Part shown: in pieces, positions 35,639-46,485 of the stretch
Layout: each line of letters starts with the position of its first letter
Position numbering within the stretch: the stretch's first letter is position 1
The notes under the pieces: model-generated
Told to the model about the DNA's origin: nothing
The model's database searches: none
Seen by the model: only the letters and a program-made list of their open reading frames with translations
Source of the DNA: Proteles cristata cristata
Taxonomy: Eukaryota; Chordata; Mammalia; Carnivora; Hyaenidae
Reading direction: 5' to 3'
Length of the DNA: 64,000 nucleotides
Assembly (NCBI GenBank): GCA_017311185.1
Contig: JAESUZ010001281.1
Coordinates: 434,001-498,000, forward strand
Program-made: the position numbers and the translations under genes

Positions 35639-38556
35639 CTGTGGAAACCAACAAAAGAGGAGAGTTATTTTTAAACACCGAAGTCAATTGTAAGATCAAA
35701 GTGAAAAGAAAGCTTTGTTTGGGGGAAGTCATGATTTTAGTTTAAAACCTTGCAAGTTTCTAACCGTGGGTTTATCAACGGGCCTGACCCATTGCTTGTT
35801 TTTATTCTTAGTTCATAAGAAATGAAATCCAGGTTGACAAGAGATTAATGTTGGAACATGAGACAGAATAAGGCTTCTCAATTTCCTCAGCTCTGACCAC
35901 CAAACCACACTTCCTGTCTCTTCTGCAGAGTTATTTCCCCTATTTCCTGTAGTTTAAAATTGAGGAACAATTTTATGTTTTCATGAATTATGGGGATAGA
36001 CCCATATCCTGTTGTCATTTCTGTGATATTCGTTTGGGTCAATAAGCCTGTGTGCCGGGTGGGACTCACTATTGGAGAGCCTTGTCCTGGGTTGCCTGGG
36101 ACAGCATTCAAAAGCCAACCATCCCTACTAACCTACACAAAGATTCACAAAGATCAACTCATTATGAATGACCACACACATTTTCCGCAATGCCCTGGAT
36201 GAGGGCAAATCCATTGGAAGGAATTCAAAGTAGCAAAGGCTTTTGCAATCATGTATGTCTTTGTTTGTACCTCCACGCAGGTATCTAACGTTCTGGAGAC
36301 TCTGACTTCCGATTAAAGAATGTAGTCATTCTCTGATGACTTACGTAAGAGGAGTGAGAATGTGCCCAGTCTCCCTATCTTGTCCCCTAACCCTCCATCT
36401 TTTAGCTCCCACCCTCCATCTGGGCCTTTGGGTGCACACCCTCCAGGCTTAAAAAAAAAAAGAAAGTTACACCTTTCAATTTGCTGGTAGGTCTCACACA
36501 TGTCCTCCTGTGACAGAGAAGAAACAAATGTGGAACCAAAGATTTTGTTTTAAATCTCTTTCCTTACAGCTTCTTTGGAGCTGAACAGTGAAGTTTCAGA
36601 ACTTCTAGAAGCCTCGAACTCCTCTTCCACAGAAGAAATCAATCAATTATGGAGAACGTAAAAAGTCAAGTTTTCCCTCAGACTAAATTGTTCTTGATAC
36701 TCTTCAGTATCATTTTACTCTTCAGTAAAATGTTCTTCAGAGCATGGGACATACCCCTGTCCTAGAACACTTATCAGGCTGTTGTTAAAGTATATAGTTG
36801 TTTGTCTCCTGGAGCAAACTCAGAGTTTTTCGAGAGAAGGAACTATGATCTTTGCAACCCCTTATTTTGACTCAGTGTTAACTGAACATCTACCAAAAGT
36901 CTGCATGAACGAACAGGCCAGAGCAAACGCAGGTTTCCTGGAAAGACAGACACTTGAGCTGGATAATGCTCAAGAGCTCAGGTGACCAAGAGAAAGAAAC
37001 ACAGTAATTAAAGATGGTGGACACAGAGGAGCAAGTCCAGGTGGTCTGGAGAGTGACAGGTGTAGAAGACCCGTCAGCCTGAAGCAGAGATGCATGCTGG
37101 AGGGGGACAGGGCTGGATACGACATGATGGAGCCATTTGACATGGAAGACCCGGGAAGCGAGGTGGGAATGATTTAATGGGTGCCATTCTAGATGTGTGG
37201 GAAGCTTGGCCCCTCCAACTGTGCATGGTAAGATGTTCAGCACAGTCTTGTAGAAACTCAGACAAGCAAATGATTTCAGCCCAGTGCGATCAAAAGTAGG
37301 AGTTGGGCTGTGGAGAAGGGGACCCCAGGGCGAGGCAAAGAAAGTGTCACAGGTCAGGGAGGCTTGAACTGAGAAGAAGAGGAAATATAGGAGTTCATTA
37401 GGTGAGGAAGCAGGGAGATTCTCCTCGCTGGACGGAGCAGCGAGGAAAATCCTATCCTAGGAAGGTGAGAAGGCATGGATGGGGTGTTTTGGGAGCAGAA
37501 AATAGCTACACATGCCCGGCTCGCCAGGAGGGATGCTGAGATGAGGCCATGGGGACTGCATGTGGCACTTTGAAGAGTACAGGCTTAATCCCAGGAGCAG
37601 CTGCCATGTGATGGCTTGATGTGCAGGTCCTCCCACAAAACCTGTCAAAGTCCTAATGCCCAGCACCTCTGAATGTGACCTCATTCGGAAATGGGGTCAC
37701 TACCGATGAAGGACTAGTTAAGATGAGATCACACTGCGGAGGGGGAGCAGGTCCTCAATCTGAGATGACCTGTGTCCTTATAAGAGATGAAACTCAGAGC
37801 CACAGAGCCACAGGGGGAATTCAGCCACGTGCCAACCCAGGGGGGGTGGACGGAGGGGTGCAGCTCCGAGCCAAGGGCCACTGTGGGTTGCCGACAGCTT
37901 CACAGATTGGCAGAGAGGAGAAAGGGTTCTTCCTCCACGGGTTTCGGGGGGAAATGGCCCTGCCAACACTTGGGTTTGGCTTCTCACCTCCAGAAGCTTG
38001 GGGCAATTCGGTCACCCACTACGTGGTCCCCTGGTGCAGCCACCCCCACAAACCCACCCAGGGAAGGCTTGGAAAAATCACTCTGGCCCAGCGTGAAGAA
38101 GTGATCAGAGGTAGCTGTGACCCAAAACAAGAGGGGAGAACTTGATGTCGGGAAGAGAGTGGGAATCCCAGGGGAGCACAGGCCAGGCACTGGGGAGGGG
38201 ACAGGAAGGACCAACTGAGTAACACCCAGTAGAGGAGAGGCTGAGGGTTCTTGTAAGGGACCACAGCACCAGGGATAACAGCAAAGATCCACAGGGCCTC
38301 TCCGCGTCCCGTCCTTATGGGATGCAGGGCGGGGGATTTTTTCATATTGATTTCCACCGTGTGTCCAGCTGTGTCCCCTGTACTCACTTAGAAAACTGTG
38401 CAATGCTGAAGAAAGACATGAGAACAAACATCTCAGGACTTTGAGACACTGTGGTGTCACGTGAATCACCAAAGACTTAAAGACATTACATTGAATTATA
38501 CTGTTTAATTATATTGTTTATGCATTTATGTCATTGTAACTAAATTAGTTCATCAG
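35639..38556. other. Intron 2, left part
   Basis: Remarkably SINE-free: almost 3 kb beside exon 3 with only the MaLR fragment at 37640-37800. The remainder is unassigned. Confidence 0.55.
37640..37800 (+). repeat. ERVL-MaLR LTR fragment
   Basis: GTCAAAGTCCTAATGCCCAG, GAATGTGACCTCATTCGGAA, TTAAGATGAGATCACACTG and GTGTCCTTATAAGAGATG follow the MLT1/MST pattern; similarity fades after about 37800. Confidence 0.65.
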
Positions 38557-38570
38557 AATTGTTCATGACT

Positions 38571-39181
38571 TGTATTTCCTTGATGAGGAGGGATGCTGAG
38601 CATCATTTCAGTGTGGAGTTTCCTCAAAAAATTAACACTAGAACTCCCCCATGACCCAGCAATAGCACTGCTAGGAATTTATCCAAGGGATACAGGAGCG
38701 CTGATGCATAGGGGCACATGTACCCCAATGTTCACAGCAGCACTCTCCACAATAGCTAAAACATGGAAAGAGCCTAAGTGTCCATCGACAGATGAATGGA
38801 TCAAGAAGATGTGGTTCATCTATACAATGGAATACTACATGACAATGAGAAAGAATGAAATCTGGCCATTTGTAGCAACATGGATGGACCTTGAGGGTGT
38901 TATGCTGAGTGAAATAAGTCAGGCAGAGAAGGACAAATACCATATGTTTGCACGATTAGGAAGAACTTAACGGAGGACCAAGGGGGAGAAGAAGGGGAGA
39001 AATAGTGGGGGGAAGGGAGGGAGGCAAACCACGAGAGACTCTTGAATGCGGAGAACAAACTGAAGGCAGATGGAGGTGGGGGGAGGGGAAGGGGGGTGAT
39101 GGCCATGGAGGAGGGCACTTGTGGGGATCAGCACTGGGTGCTATATGGAAACCAACTTGACAATAAACTCTTTTAAAAAAA
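38571..39181 (+). mobile_element. 5'-truncated LINE-1 with internal deletion
   Basis: AATTGTTCATGACT at 38557-38570 and 39182-39195, perfect. The insert opens with an L1 ORF2 piece (GATGAGGAGGGATGCTGAGCATC type, 38580-38605), jumps to a later ORF2 segment starting GTTTCCTCAAAAAATT, and continues through the ORF2 C-terminus and carnivore L1 3' UTR to CAATAAACTC and poly-A. A 125-codon ORF2 stretch (38593-38970) is still open. Confidence 0.9.
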
Positions 39182-39220
39182 AATTGTTCATGACTGGGCA
39201 GTTCCTCTCCTCCAAATGCT

Positions 39221-39641
39221 AAAAGAAAGAAAAGAAAGAAAAGAAAGAAAGAAAGGGGGGAGGGCAGGCAGGAGGGAGGGATAGAAGGAAGGAAAAAAGA
39301 AAGAAGGAAGGAAGAGAGGCACCTGGGTGGCTCAGTCGGTTGAGTGTCCAACTTTGGCTCAGGTCATGATCTCACTATCTGTGGGTTCGAGCCCCGCATC
39401 AGGATCTGTGCTGACAGCTAACTCAGAGCCCGGAGCCTGTTTCGAATTGTGTCTCCCTCTCTCTCTGACCCTCCCCTGCTCACACTGTCTCTCTCTGACT
39501 CTCAAAAATAAATAAAAAACATTTAAAAAAAAAACATTAAAAAAAACAAAGAAGGAAGAAAAAAAGAGGAAGGGAGGAAGAAAGGAAGGAAGAAGGAAGA
39601 AGGAAGGAAGAAAGAAGGAAGGAAAGGAGGAAGAAAGAAAA
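39221..39641 (+). repeat. Homopurine GAAA/GGAA tract, SINE-interrupted
   Basis: 39221-39314 and 39549-39641 are almost entirely A and G (AAAGAAAG, GGAAGGAA, GAAGGAAG units); the SINE at 39315-39547 sits between them. Confidence 0.92.
39315..39547 (+). mobile_element. CAN-SINE inserted in a homopurine microsatellite
   Basis: Head AGGCACCTGGGTGGCTCAG; splits a GAAA/GGAA-rich tract (39221-39314 and 39549-39641), so the duplication cannot be distinguished from repeat. Confidence 0.93.
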
Positions 39642-39734
39642 CATGTCACATACTATATACATAAATAACACATGAAATGTTGCCAAAGGCACTGACTGGA
39701 TCATGAAACAAGAGGCGGTACCACATAGGAGAGC

Positions 39735-40110
39735 AGGGCTCCAGTCTGGATGATTTTATACAAATCAGTTAACTTTCATTGCCTCATCTGTAGCATGGGG
39801 AGGGGGGCGGGGGAGGGGAAGAGCTGTCCTACTATCTCACAGCTTATCTGAAGGATGAAGAATGATGTATGAAAATCCTTGGTAAACCTGAAACAGTAGA
39901 CATAGTACCGAGTGGTTATGGGAAGGCAGGGCAGGGACCTGAAGCCAGTCGCTGGGTTTGAATGGGTTTGAATTCACCCGGGCTGCTTCCAAGTTGGGCT
40001 ACTTAACCTCACCCTCTGTGCTTCAGTAAAACAGGCAGTGCTTACCTGATAGGGCGTTTGCGGGGATTAAATGCAGTAACACATGCAAATCAAATAGTGT
40101 ATGCCTCTCT
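39735..40110 (+). repeat. Two MIR-like fragments
   Basis: TTCATTGCCTCATCTGTAGC (39777) and, separately, GGTTTGAATTCACCCGGGC with TTAACCTCACCCTCTGTGC and GGGGATTAAATGCAGTAAC (39965-40080) match the MIR core order on the plus strand. Confidence 0.6.
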
Positions 40111-40471
40111 GATGAGTAGGGAGCCCCCAGTTACTGGAAGGCAGACCTGTTGCTTCCTTCAATCTCACATGAGATATTTTGAATTTGGAAGGGGAAGTTA
40201 AAAGGAGGCAGACAAGTATACAAAGAGTTGACGTAATCTAAGCAGATCACTTCTGGCATGTGCCAAACAAGAGCAGAGCCTAATACCATTTTTAGTCTTG
40301 GAGAAACCCAAAGTTTATTACATCACAGAGAACACGGTGATAAAGAAATTTATCTTGGGGAAACCTTACTCTGGGGTGTCTGATCTTCATGAAAATACGG
40401 AGCCATGAAAATGCAACAAAAGGGAAAAAATAACAAGAGTTATCGCTATTAATGTAAACTGTGTCACCTAC

Positions 40472-40530
40472 CACGTTAAAGGATAAAGTGCTAGGGTCCG
40501 TGTCTTCCACTGGCTCCTTTGTCATATGAT
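40472..40530 (-). CDS. EDARADD: EDARADD exon 2
   Basis: This 59-bp exon enters in phase 1 and leaves in phase 0. The acceptor has a long pyrimidine tract ending CCCCCCCACAG (AG at 40532-40531), and the donor is GTAGGT (GT at 40471-40470). With the G from either first exon it encodes 20 residues, DHMTKEPVED followed by TDPSTLSFNV. The human counterpart as I remember it differs only by V for T at residue 4 and M for V at the last position. It is the first exon shared by isoforms A and B. Its length is not a multiple of three, so skipping it alone would shift the frame. Confidence 0.96.
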
Positions 40531-40906
40531 CTGTGGGGGGGCGACAAAAAAGGAGAGCATTTAAGAGCACAAAGGTGTCCTTTGAGAACTGTCTTCACAG
40601 CGATGCAAACCACACTAATCAGGTTGGAGAAACACTTTCAATCACTGCTGAAAACAACATCAGGAGGAATGGGATCAGACCGCACCAAGAAACAGATAAA
40701 GACAAATAAACTTTTTTTTTTTTTTTTAAAAACCACCAGATTTTGGGACAGTTTGCTGTAGACCCCTACACACTCTCAGAGTTATAAATAGCCATGAGCT
40801 ACGCGGATGTGGTTCTCAGGACTCTGTGGCACACCGGATTTGATGATCACTTTGACCTCTGGTTCTCTCCATTTCCTACTCTTTTGTAATTCATATTTTA
40901 AAATAT

Positions 40907-41109
40907 TTTTAGCGTTTTATTTATTTTTGAGAGAGAGAGGGAGTGCGCCGGGTTGAGGCACAGAGAGAGGGAGACAACAGAATCCGAAACAGGCTCCAGG
41001 CTCCGAGCTGTCAGCACAGAGCCAGACATGGGGCGTGAATCCATGAACCACAAGATCGTGACCTGAATTGAAGTCAGCCGCTTAACCGACTGAGCTACGC
41101 TGGCACCCC
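40907..41109 (-). mobile_element. CAN-SINE about 0.4 kb upstream of EDARADD exon 2
   Basis: Full length; head GGGGTGCCAGCGTAGCTCAG. ATTTTAAAATA is seen on both sides as a probable duplication. Sense to the gene. Confidence 0.92.
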
Positions 41110-42170
41110 TCATTTTTATAATTTTAAAATACTATGCATCTGGATGTGGTTTATGCAAATTAATAAAGTCAGAAACACCTCCCAGTATCAGTATCAAAAA
41201 AAAGTGATTTGCTTTCCCAGTATTTTGCTTCTTAATTACCACTTGTCACATTTAAGGAATTGAATGAGGAAATACCGAAAAAGGGATAAGTCTTGGTCGA
41301 AGCCACGACTATATCTTAAGACTGTGCATAAATTAGAAAAAAAAGCTCCCCCTCTCCAAGACACGTTATCAGATATCTGTCAGAAAACCATCTTAATAAA
41401 GAACCAAATCTGTTTGAGTGGGGGAGGGGGAGGGCAGCCTCTAGATTTGTGCAGTGCAAAACCTATGAAACTCTAAGTGGCCGCCTTGGGTCAGCCAACA
41501 TTCAACTTTCATTTTTTACCCCCAGATCCTCATTAAGTATACACTGGACCAGGCACTAGATCCAGAAAATGCCTTAGGGGATCCAAATGAGCATAGCAAG
41601 GTGATTTATTGAGATAATAATTTGTGCTTGTTCTCCCTAGATGCTTCCCTTCTAGAATGTGTCCGGGCTTTCCCCATGTCTTTGCCTGGAAGGCATTGCC
41701 AACGCCCAAAGGAGTAGCCGTGTGAAGGGAACATCTGTCTGTTGTATGACAGCCTTAGCCCCGGAGAGATCAAACAAGATAGCCCAGAGGAGTGGGAACA
41801 AATGGGCAGAGACCTCTCCAGGGTCATTCCACGGAGCAGGGGACAGATATCTGCAACCTCAAGAGTGGGGACTGTGCCCTGGTCTCTGGCGGAGCCCAGA
41901 GGTAGCAAGGCCACATCAGGAGATGCACCAAGGGGACTTCCCAGCCCCAGCAAAGAAACCTGTGGTTTGTGGCTGGAGCAAAAACAGAGAGCTGCTGGAT
42001 GGCAAGGGTCTTGCCAGGCTCAGACCCCGAGGACAGCACTGCCTAACGAAATGTGCTAAAATTCAAGGCCCCTCCCTAGTTTTCCAAGCACACCACATCA
42101 CCCTCTCAGACTCCCTGGTGACCCTCAGGAGAGGGCCAGGTCCCAACTCAGACTAAAAAGGAATTTCCTG

Positions 42171-42394
42171 GGGGCGCCTGGGTGGCTTAGTCGGTTAAGC
42201 GTCCGACTTTCGCTTAGGTCATGATCTCGCGGTTCGTGGGTTCGAGCCCCACGTCGGGCTCTGTGCTGACTGCCAGCTCAGAGCCTGGAGCCTGTTTCAG
42301 TCTGTGACTCCCTCTCTCTGACCTCCCCTGTTCACGCTGTCTCTCTCTCTCTCTATCCTAGAAATAAATAAAACATTAAAAAAAAATTTAAAAA
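42171..42394 (+). mobile_element. CAN-SINE with 16-bp duplication
   Basis: AAAAAGGAATTTCCTG at 42155-42170 and 42395-42410, perfect. Few substitutions, so comparatively recent. Confidence 0.95.
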
Positions 42395-42969
42395 AAAAAG
42401 GAATTTCCTGGAAGCCCAGGGGAATATAGACTCAACTACGGATTTAAATACGTAAAGAAAACAGGAACCACCTGGGTTGCTAATTCCACCCTGAGCTTTC
42501 ACAACTGCTGCTGCCTGAGATAAGCAATTATAATACAGAGCCCACGGTGTTAAGAAACACACGTGCAGGATGCTATGGAAACAAGGGGAAGCATCCACGC
42601 CCAGCATAGGGTACGCGAGGTGGTGAGGGCAGGAGATTGGTAGGGGGAATGGACAGCCGGGTCTGGAAGGAAGAAGTGAAGCTAGCCAGGAGAAGGGGTT
42701 GGGGAGGGATAAAGCATTCTAGAGAGAGGGAACAGCATGGGCGAAGTTGGAGAGGGGAGAAGGAACACGGCACGTTAGTGTACCTCAGAGATGTCCAGCC
42801 AGACACACTGAGTTTGGTTTTTGAATTTTCCCTTTTCATTCTTCTCATTCTGGTTCCCGGCTGGGGAGAGGGTGACAGAAGCTGTCACCGAGTAACTTCA
42901 AGTTCCTTCCTCCCTCCCCTCCTATCACAGCCTCAATAATTTCATTTTCACTGAAGTGTACATAGATGG

Positions 42970-43161
42970 TATTTTTTTTTTCTGAGAGAGAGAGACAGAC
43001 AGACAGACAGAGCAAGCGAGCAGGCACAGGGGAGGGGCAGAGAGAGGGGAGGACAAAGAGAATCTCATGCAGGCTCCATGTTCAACCCCACTCAGGGTTC
43101 AACCCCAGGACCACGAGATCATGACCTGAGATGCTCAGCTGACTGAGTCACATAGGCGTGT
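42970..43161 (-). mobile_element. Diverged CAN-SINE with a GACA run
   Basis: The tRNA-like half is partly rearranged (CACTCAGGGTTCAACCCCAGGA) and the head ends GTCACATAGGCGTGTC. Contains a short GACA repeat at 42994-43011. Confidence 0.82.
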
Positions 43162-44101
43162 CTGGATGATAACACTTTAAAACCTGCCCCCCACCAGCGT
43201 GTGGTGTATCAGCAGGTATCAACAACAGCACTTCAGGTCATGGGCTGTGTAGGACTTGGAGATCGGGGTGGGGGGGGGGGTTCTAGATGACCCTAACAGA
43301 ATCCATACAGATCCCACCCACTGTATCTATAAGTTGGTTCCCTTTCCCAGAGAAAAATTAGCATGAAAGGAAGGAAAAAGTAAAAGAGGAAGAAATGGGA
43401 GGGAGGATATGGCCAGGAAAGAGAATCACACCAAAGGTGGCAGTGAGGATGCAAATAGTTAAGGAAGGCACAGTGGCCTAGGTGCCGCTGAGAGCAGTAG
43501 TCTGGCCTTAGGCAAGTCCAGGGTGTGACCTTGGATGACTCACCTCAGTGCTTCCGGCCTCGGGGTCCTCCCCTGTTTCCGGTAGGTAGCGGGGCAAGGG
43601 GAGCCCCAGGTGGTAGATATTGTGGTCAGGCTGGGGCTGGGAACCACCAGGCTGGATGAGCAGGTGTCACAAGGCTATGACGTGAACAGGAAAAGCCAGG
43701 CGAATGATGGCACACATTTGGAGGCCCAAGCTCTCTTGCTCTGGTCTGAAATCTCTGAGACTAAACTCAAAGTCATGATGGGAAGGGCACAAGGAATTCA
43801 GGCTTTTCATTTTCACGTGCACGGCAGCAACACAAAAGGATAATTGGGAAAGGCGACGTGTCCGGATCCCGCAGTAGCGGCACGTCTGGGTCTTTTATCA
43901 CCTTCACTGGAGCCTCTGCTGTAGATCAGGCCGTGGAGGAAGCTGTTCTGTGCGCATCACTGCCAAACGCGCGCACAGATCCAGGCCCGCGTGGTGCCCA
44001 ACGTGCCCTGCCTGACATCGTGCCTCCTCCCGCCCAGGGCATCCTTGCAGCTTGCACTCAACCACCTATATTCGCAAGGCCTGGGCTGGCGTGTACCGAG
44101 G

Positions 44102-44113
44102 GGGCGGGGGGGG

Positions 44114-44164
<51 letters not shown>

Positions 44165-44165
44165 G
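44102..44165 (+). repeat. G run, (TG)n and (CG)n compound microsatellite
   Basis: A G-rich run (44101-44116) leads into about 40 bp of uninterrupted TG and then GCGCGCGCG to 44164. Confidence 0.95.
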
Positions 44166-44944
44166 AGGGCGGGTCCTGAGTCTCTGACGCTGGTCTGCGA
44201 GTAGAAAGTGGTCCTAAAGGGCTTCTGAGAGCCCTTGGAGCTGCATGTTTACAATATTACGACGTAGAAAATCAAATTGCTTATTTAGAAGCATTAAAAT
44301 GTTTATTTTTCCAAGCTCCAGTCAACAGCAGGCAGGGCCCACAAGCAAGGCTCTGAAAGTGGCTGGGACATGGGGCACAGGAGGAGCCAAAACAGAAAGG
44401 GGGACCATGTAACCTCAAGCCGGGACTGCAGGGGACCTTCCCCGGCTCCCAGCTGTAGCCCCCTCTCACCGGCAGTGTTTTCCTCCCAAAGCCACCTCTC
44501 CAGGATCAGTGACCCTAGACAAGGCACAGACCACCCCAAGTTACCCGGCAACTGACCGAAAAGGATCTCACTGACGGCACCGATGTTTATATGAGCATCT
44601 TCTAGAGAGTTCTCAAAAGGCACGAGAGAAGCCCATGGTGAAGTGACGCAGCGTGGCCCTGGAGAAGGATACCTGGCCTGGCTCTTGGACACGTCAGGCG
44701 AGAGCAAGCTAGGCAGGCTGCACGATCATTTCTTCTTTCTCTGGGCCTCCAGGTCCTAATCTGTAATATTCAGGGGTGAACACAGAGCGTCCGTGTGTCC
44801 TGCCAGCTTTAAAGCCCATGAGCGGTGAGGAGCAGTGGTCCCCGCGCCAACAGAGCGTCTTCAGGTTGAAGTCACTATGACATAGGAAGCCGCAGTCCAC
44901 AGCTCCTTCCTTTGAAATTCCCATTAGAGCTCCTGCTTACCCAG

Positions 44945-45095
44945 TGCACAGCCTGTGCTGTGGGGTTTAGCCCCAGGCTCAGTGCATCGTCACAGGAACC
45001 CGCAAAGGGTTCCAGGGTCTCCCTTTTTACATACCGTGTGCTCAAGGTCATAGGGTAATAGAAAAGCCAGAATTTGGATCTGGGACTTTGTGACT
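44945..45095 (+). repeat. MIR-like fragment
   Basis: CTTTTTACATACCGTGTGCTC, AAGGTCATAGGGTAATAG and CAGAATTTGGATCTGGGAC resemble the MIR core. Confidence 0.5.
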
Positions 45096-45112
45096 TCAAA
45101 ATCTACCCATAT

Positions 45113-45304
45113 AGGGGAGTCTGGGTGGCTCAGTTAGTTAAGCATCTGACTTCAGCTCAGGTCATGATCTCATGGTTCAGGAGTTTGAGTCCCATGTTGG
45201 GCTCTGTGCTGACAGCGCAGAGCCTGGAGCCTGCTTCGGATTCTGTGTCACCCTCTCTCTCTGTCCCTCCCCCACTCATGTTCTATTTCTCAAAAAATTT
45301 TTTT
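45113..45304 (+). mobile_element. CAN-SINE
   Basis: AATCTACCCATAT (45100-45112) and AATCTGCCTATTT (45305-45317). The tail is short, TTCTCAAAAAATTTTTTT. Confidence 0.92.
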
Positions 45305-45379
45305 AATCTGCCTATTTTCCACTACTTTCAGGATCCTAGAGAAGTTCATGCGCTGACACACTCCCCTGGGGGAAATCTG

Positions 45380-45800
45380 GGATTTTCCCTTTTAATAAGG
45401 ATGTTAGAATTAGGACCTAATGACCTCACTGTAACTAGATTACATCTGTAGAAACTATTTCCAAATGAGGCCATGTTCTGAGGTACTGGAGATGAGGATG
45501 GCAACGATGTTTCTGGGGAAACATGGTTCTACCCATCACAGTCTACTCTCTGGCTTCTCAAATTCACGTCCCTCCCACGTGCAAAATGCAGGCACCCAGC
45601 GACCCCCCAAAGCAGTACGCGTTCCAGAACCAGCCCTAAGTCCAAAATCTCTTCCTGACTCATCATCCACTCAATGACCCAAATCTCATCCTTAGAGTCA
45701 GAACCGCGAACCGCAGCCCCCAGTCTCCCCAGAAGCAACGATCCCCTATTTTGCAATACACACCCAACAGCTGTCCAGTTCCACTCTAACAACTCCCTTC
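45380..45800 (-). repeat. ERVL-MaLR-like LTR/internal sequence
   Basis: Blocks GACCTAATGACCTCACTGTA, CTATTTCCAAATGAGGCCATG, TCTGAGGTACTGGAGATGAG and CTAAGTCCAAAATCTC fit the reverse-orientation MaLR pattern; the right half is uncertain. Confidence 0.5.
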
Positions 45801-46260
45801 ATTAGTCACGGGACACGTGGGCCCTTGGTTCCCAGAGACAGTCTGTCCAAGAAGACTCAAAGACCTCCCCTAAGGATGTTCTTTAAGAGCGAACAAAGAG
45901 GGAAGCTTGTCGGAGCATCCTGGCCTTCCTGGGGAGCCAGGAGCCTGAGAGCGAAGCCTCCTGTGAAGAATTCAAGACACGTCTTTGAACCTGAGATTTC
46001 AGAGTGAACTTCTTTTTCCTCTGTTATTATGATCTTGTGTGTGTGATCGCTTTTCTGTTGACCGACAGCTGTGTTCATTCCTGGTGACGAAGAAGCCCTT
46101 GAGCCCTAACCATATTCGGGGCTACAAAAGGTCTCGCGCAGCAGTGCTCTGGGCGGTGCTCACTCACGGTTCATTTTCTCTCTTCCCTGTCACCTGCAGA
46201 CCTCACAGCGGGTGCTGAGCAAATGGGGAAAGGACCAGGGGTCAAGAAAGTACACATACA

Positions 46261-46457
46261 GGGGAGCACCTGGGTGGCTCAGGTGGCTCAGATGATTTCT
46301 TCATCTCAGGTCATCATCTCAGGGTTGGAGCTCCACATCAGGCCTCTGCGCTGACAGCACAGAGCCTGCCTGGGATTCTGTCTCTCCCTGTCTGCCCCTC
46401 CCCTGCTTGTGCACATGCTCTCTCTCTCTCTCTCAAAATAAACAAACCTCAAAAAGG
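46261..46457 (+). mobile_element. CAN-SINE
   Basis: The head region contains a duplicated GGTGGCTCA block (46272-46288). The tail runs into a GGA repeat at 46457-46485. Confidence 0.9.
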
Positions 46458-46485
46458 AGGAGGAGGAGGAGAGGAGGGGGGAGGA
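46457..46485 (+). repeat. GGA microsatellite
   Basis: Short (GGA)n with a G run, growing out of the tail of the preceding SINE. Confidence 0.85.

Larger units (their letters stand above)
41110..44944. other. Intron 1 sequence
   Basis: Between SINEs at 42171 and 42970 and the TG microsatellite at 44102 I see G/A-rich sequence (42620-42760), a G run (43266-43280) and a possible MIR trace near 43505-43580, but no exon. Confidence 0.45.

Noticed and set aside
36560..36660. Plus-strand exon-like segment after TTTCCTTACAG
   Set aside because: No donor in a sensible frame, no homology that I recognise, and it is antisense to EDARADD; probably chance.
38593..38970. 125-codon ORF with apparent protein character
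   Set aside because: It is the C-terminal part of LINE-1 ORF2 in a truncated insertion, not a host gene.
41659..42156. 165-codon plus-strand ORF in intron 1
   Set aside because: No resemblance to any family that I recognise, no splice context, and overlapping ORFs of similar size in other frames; likely chance.
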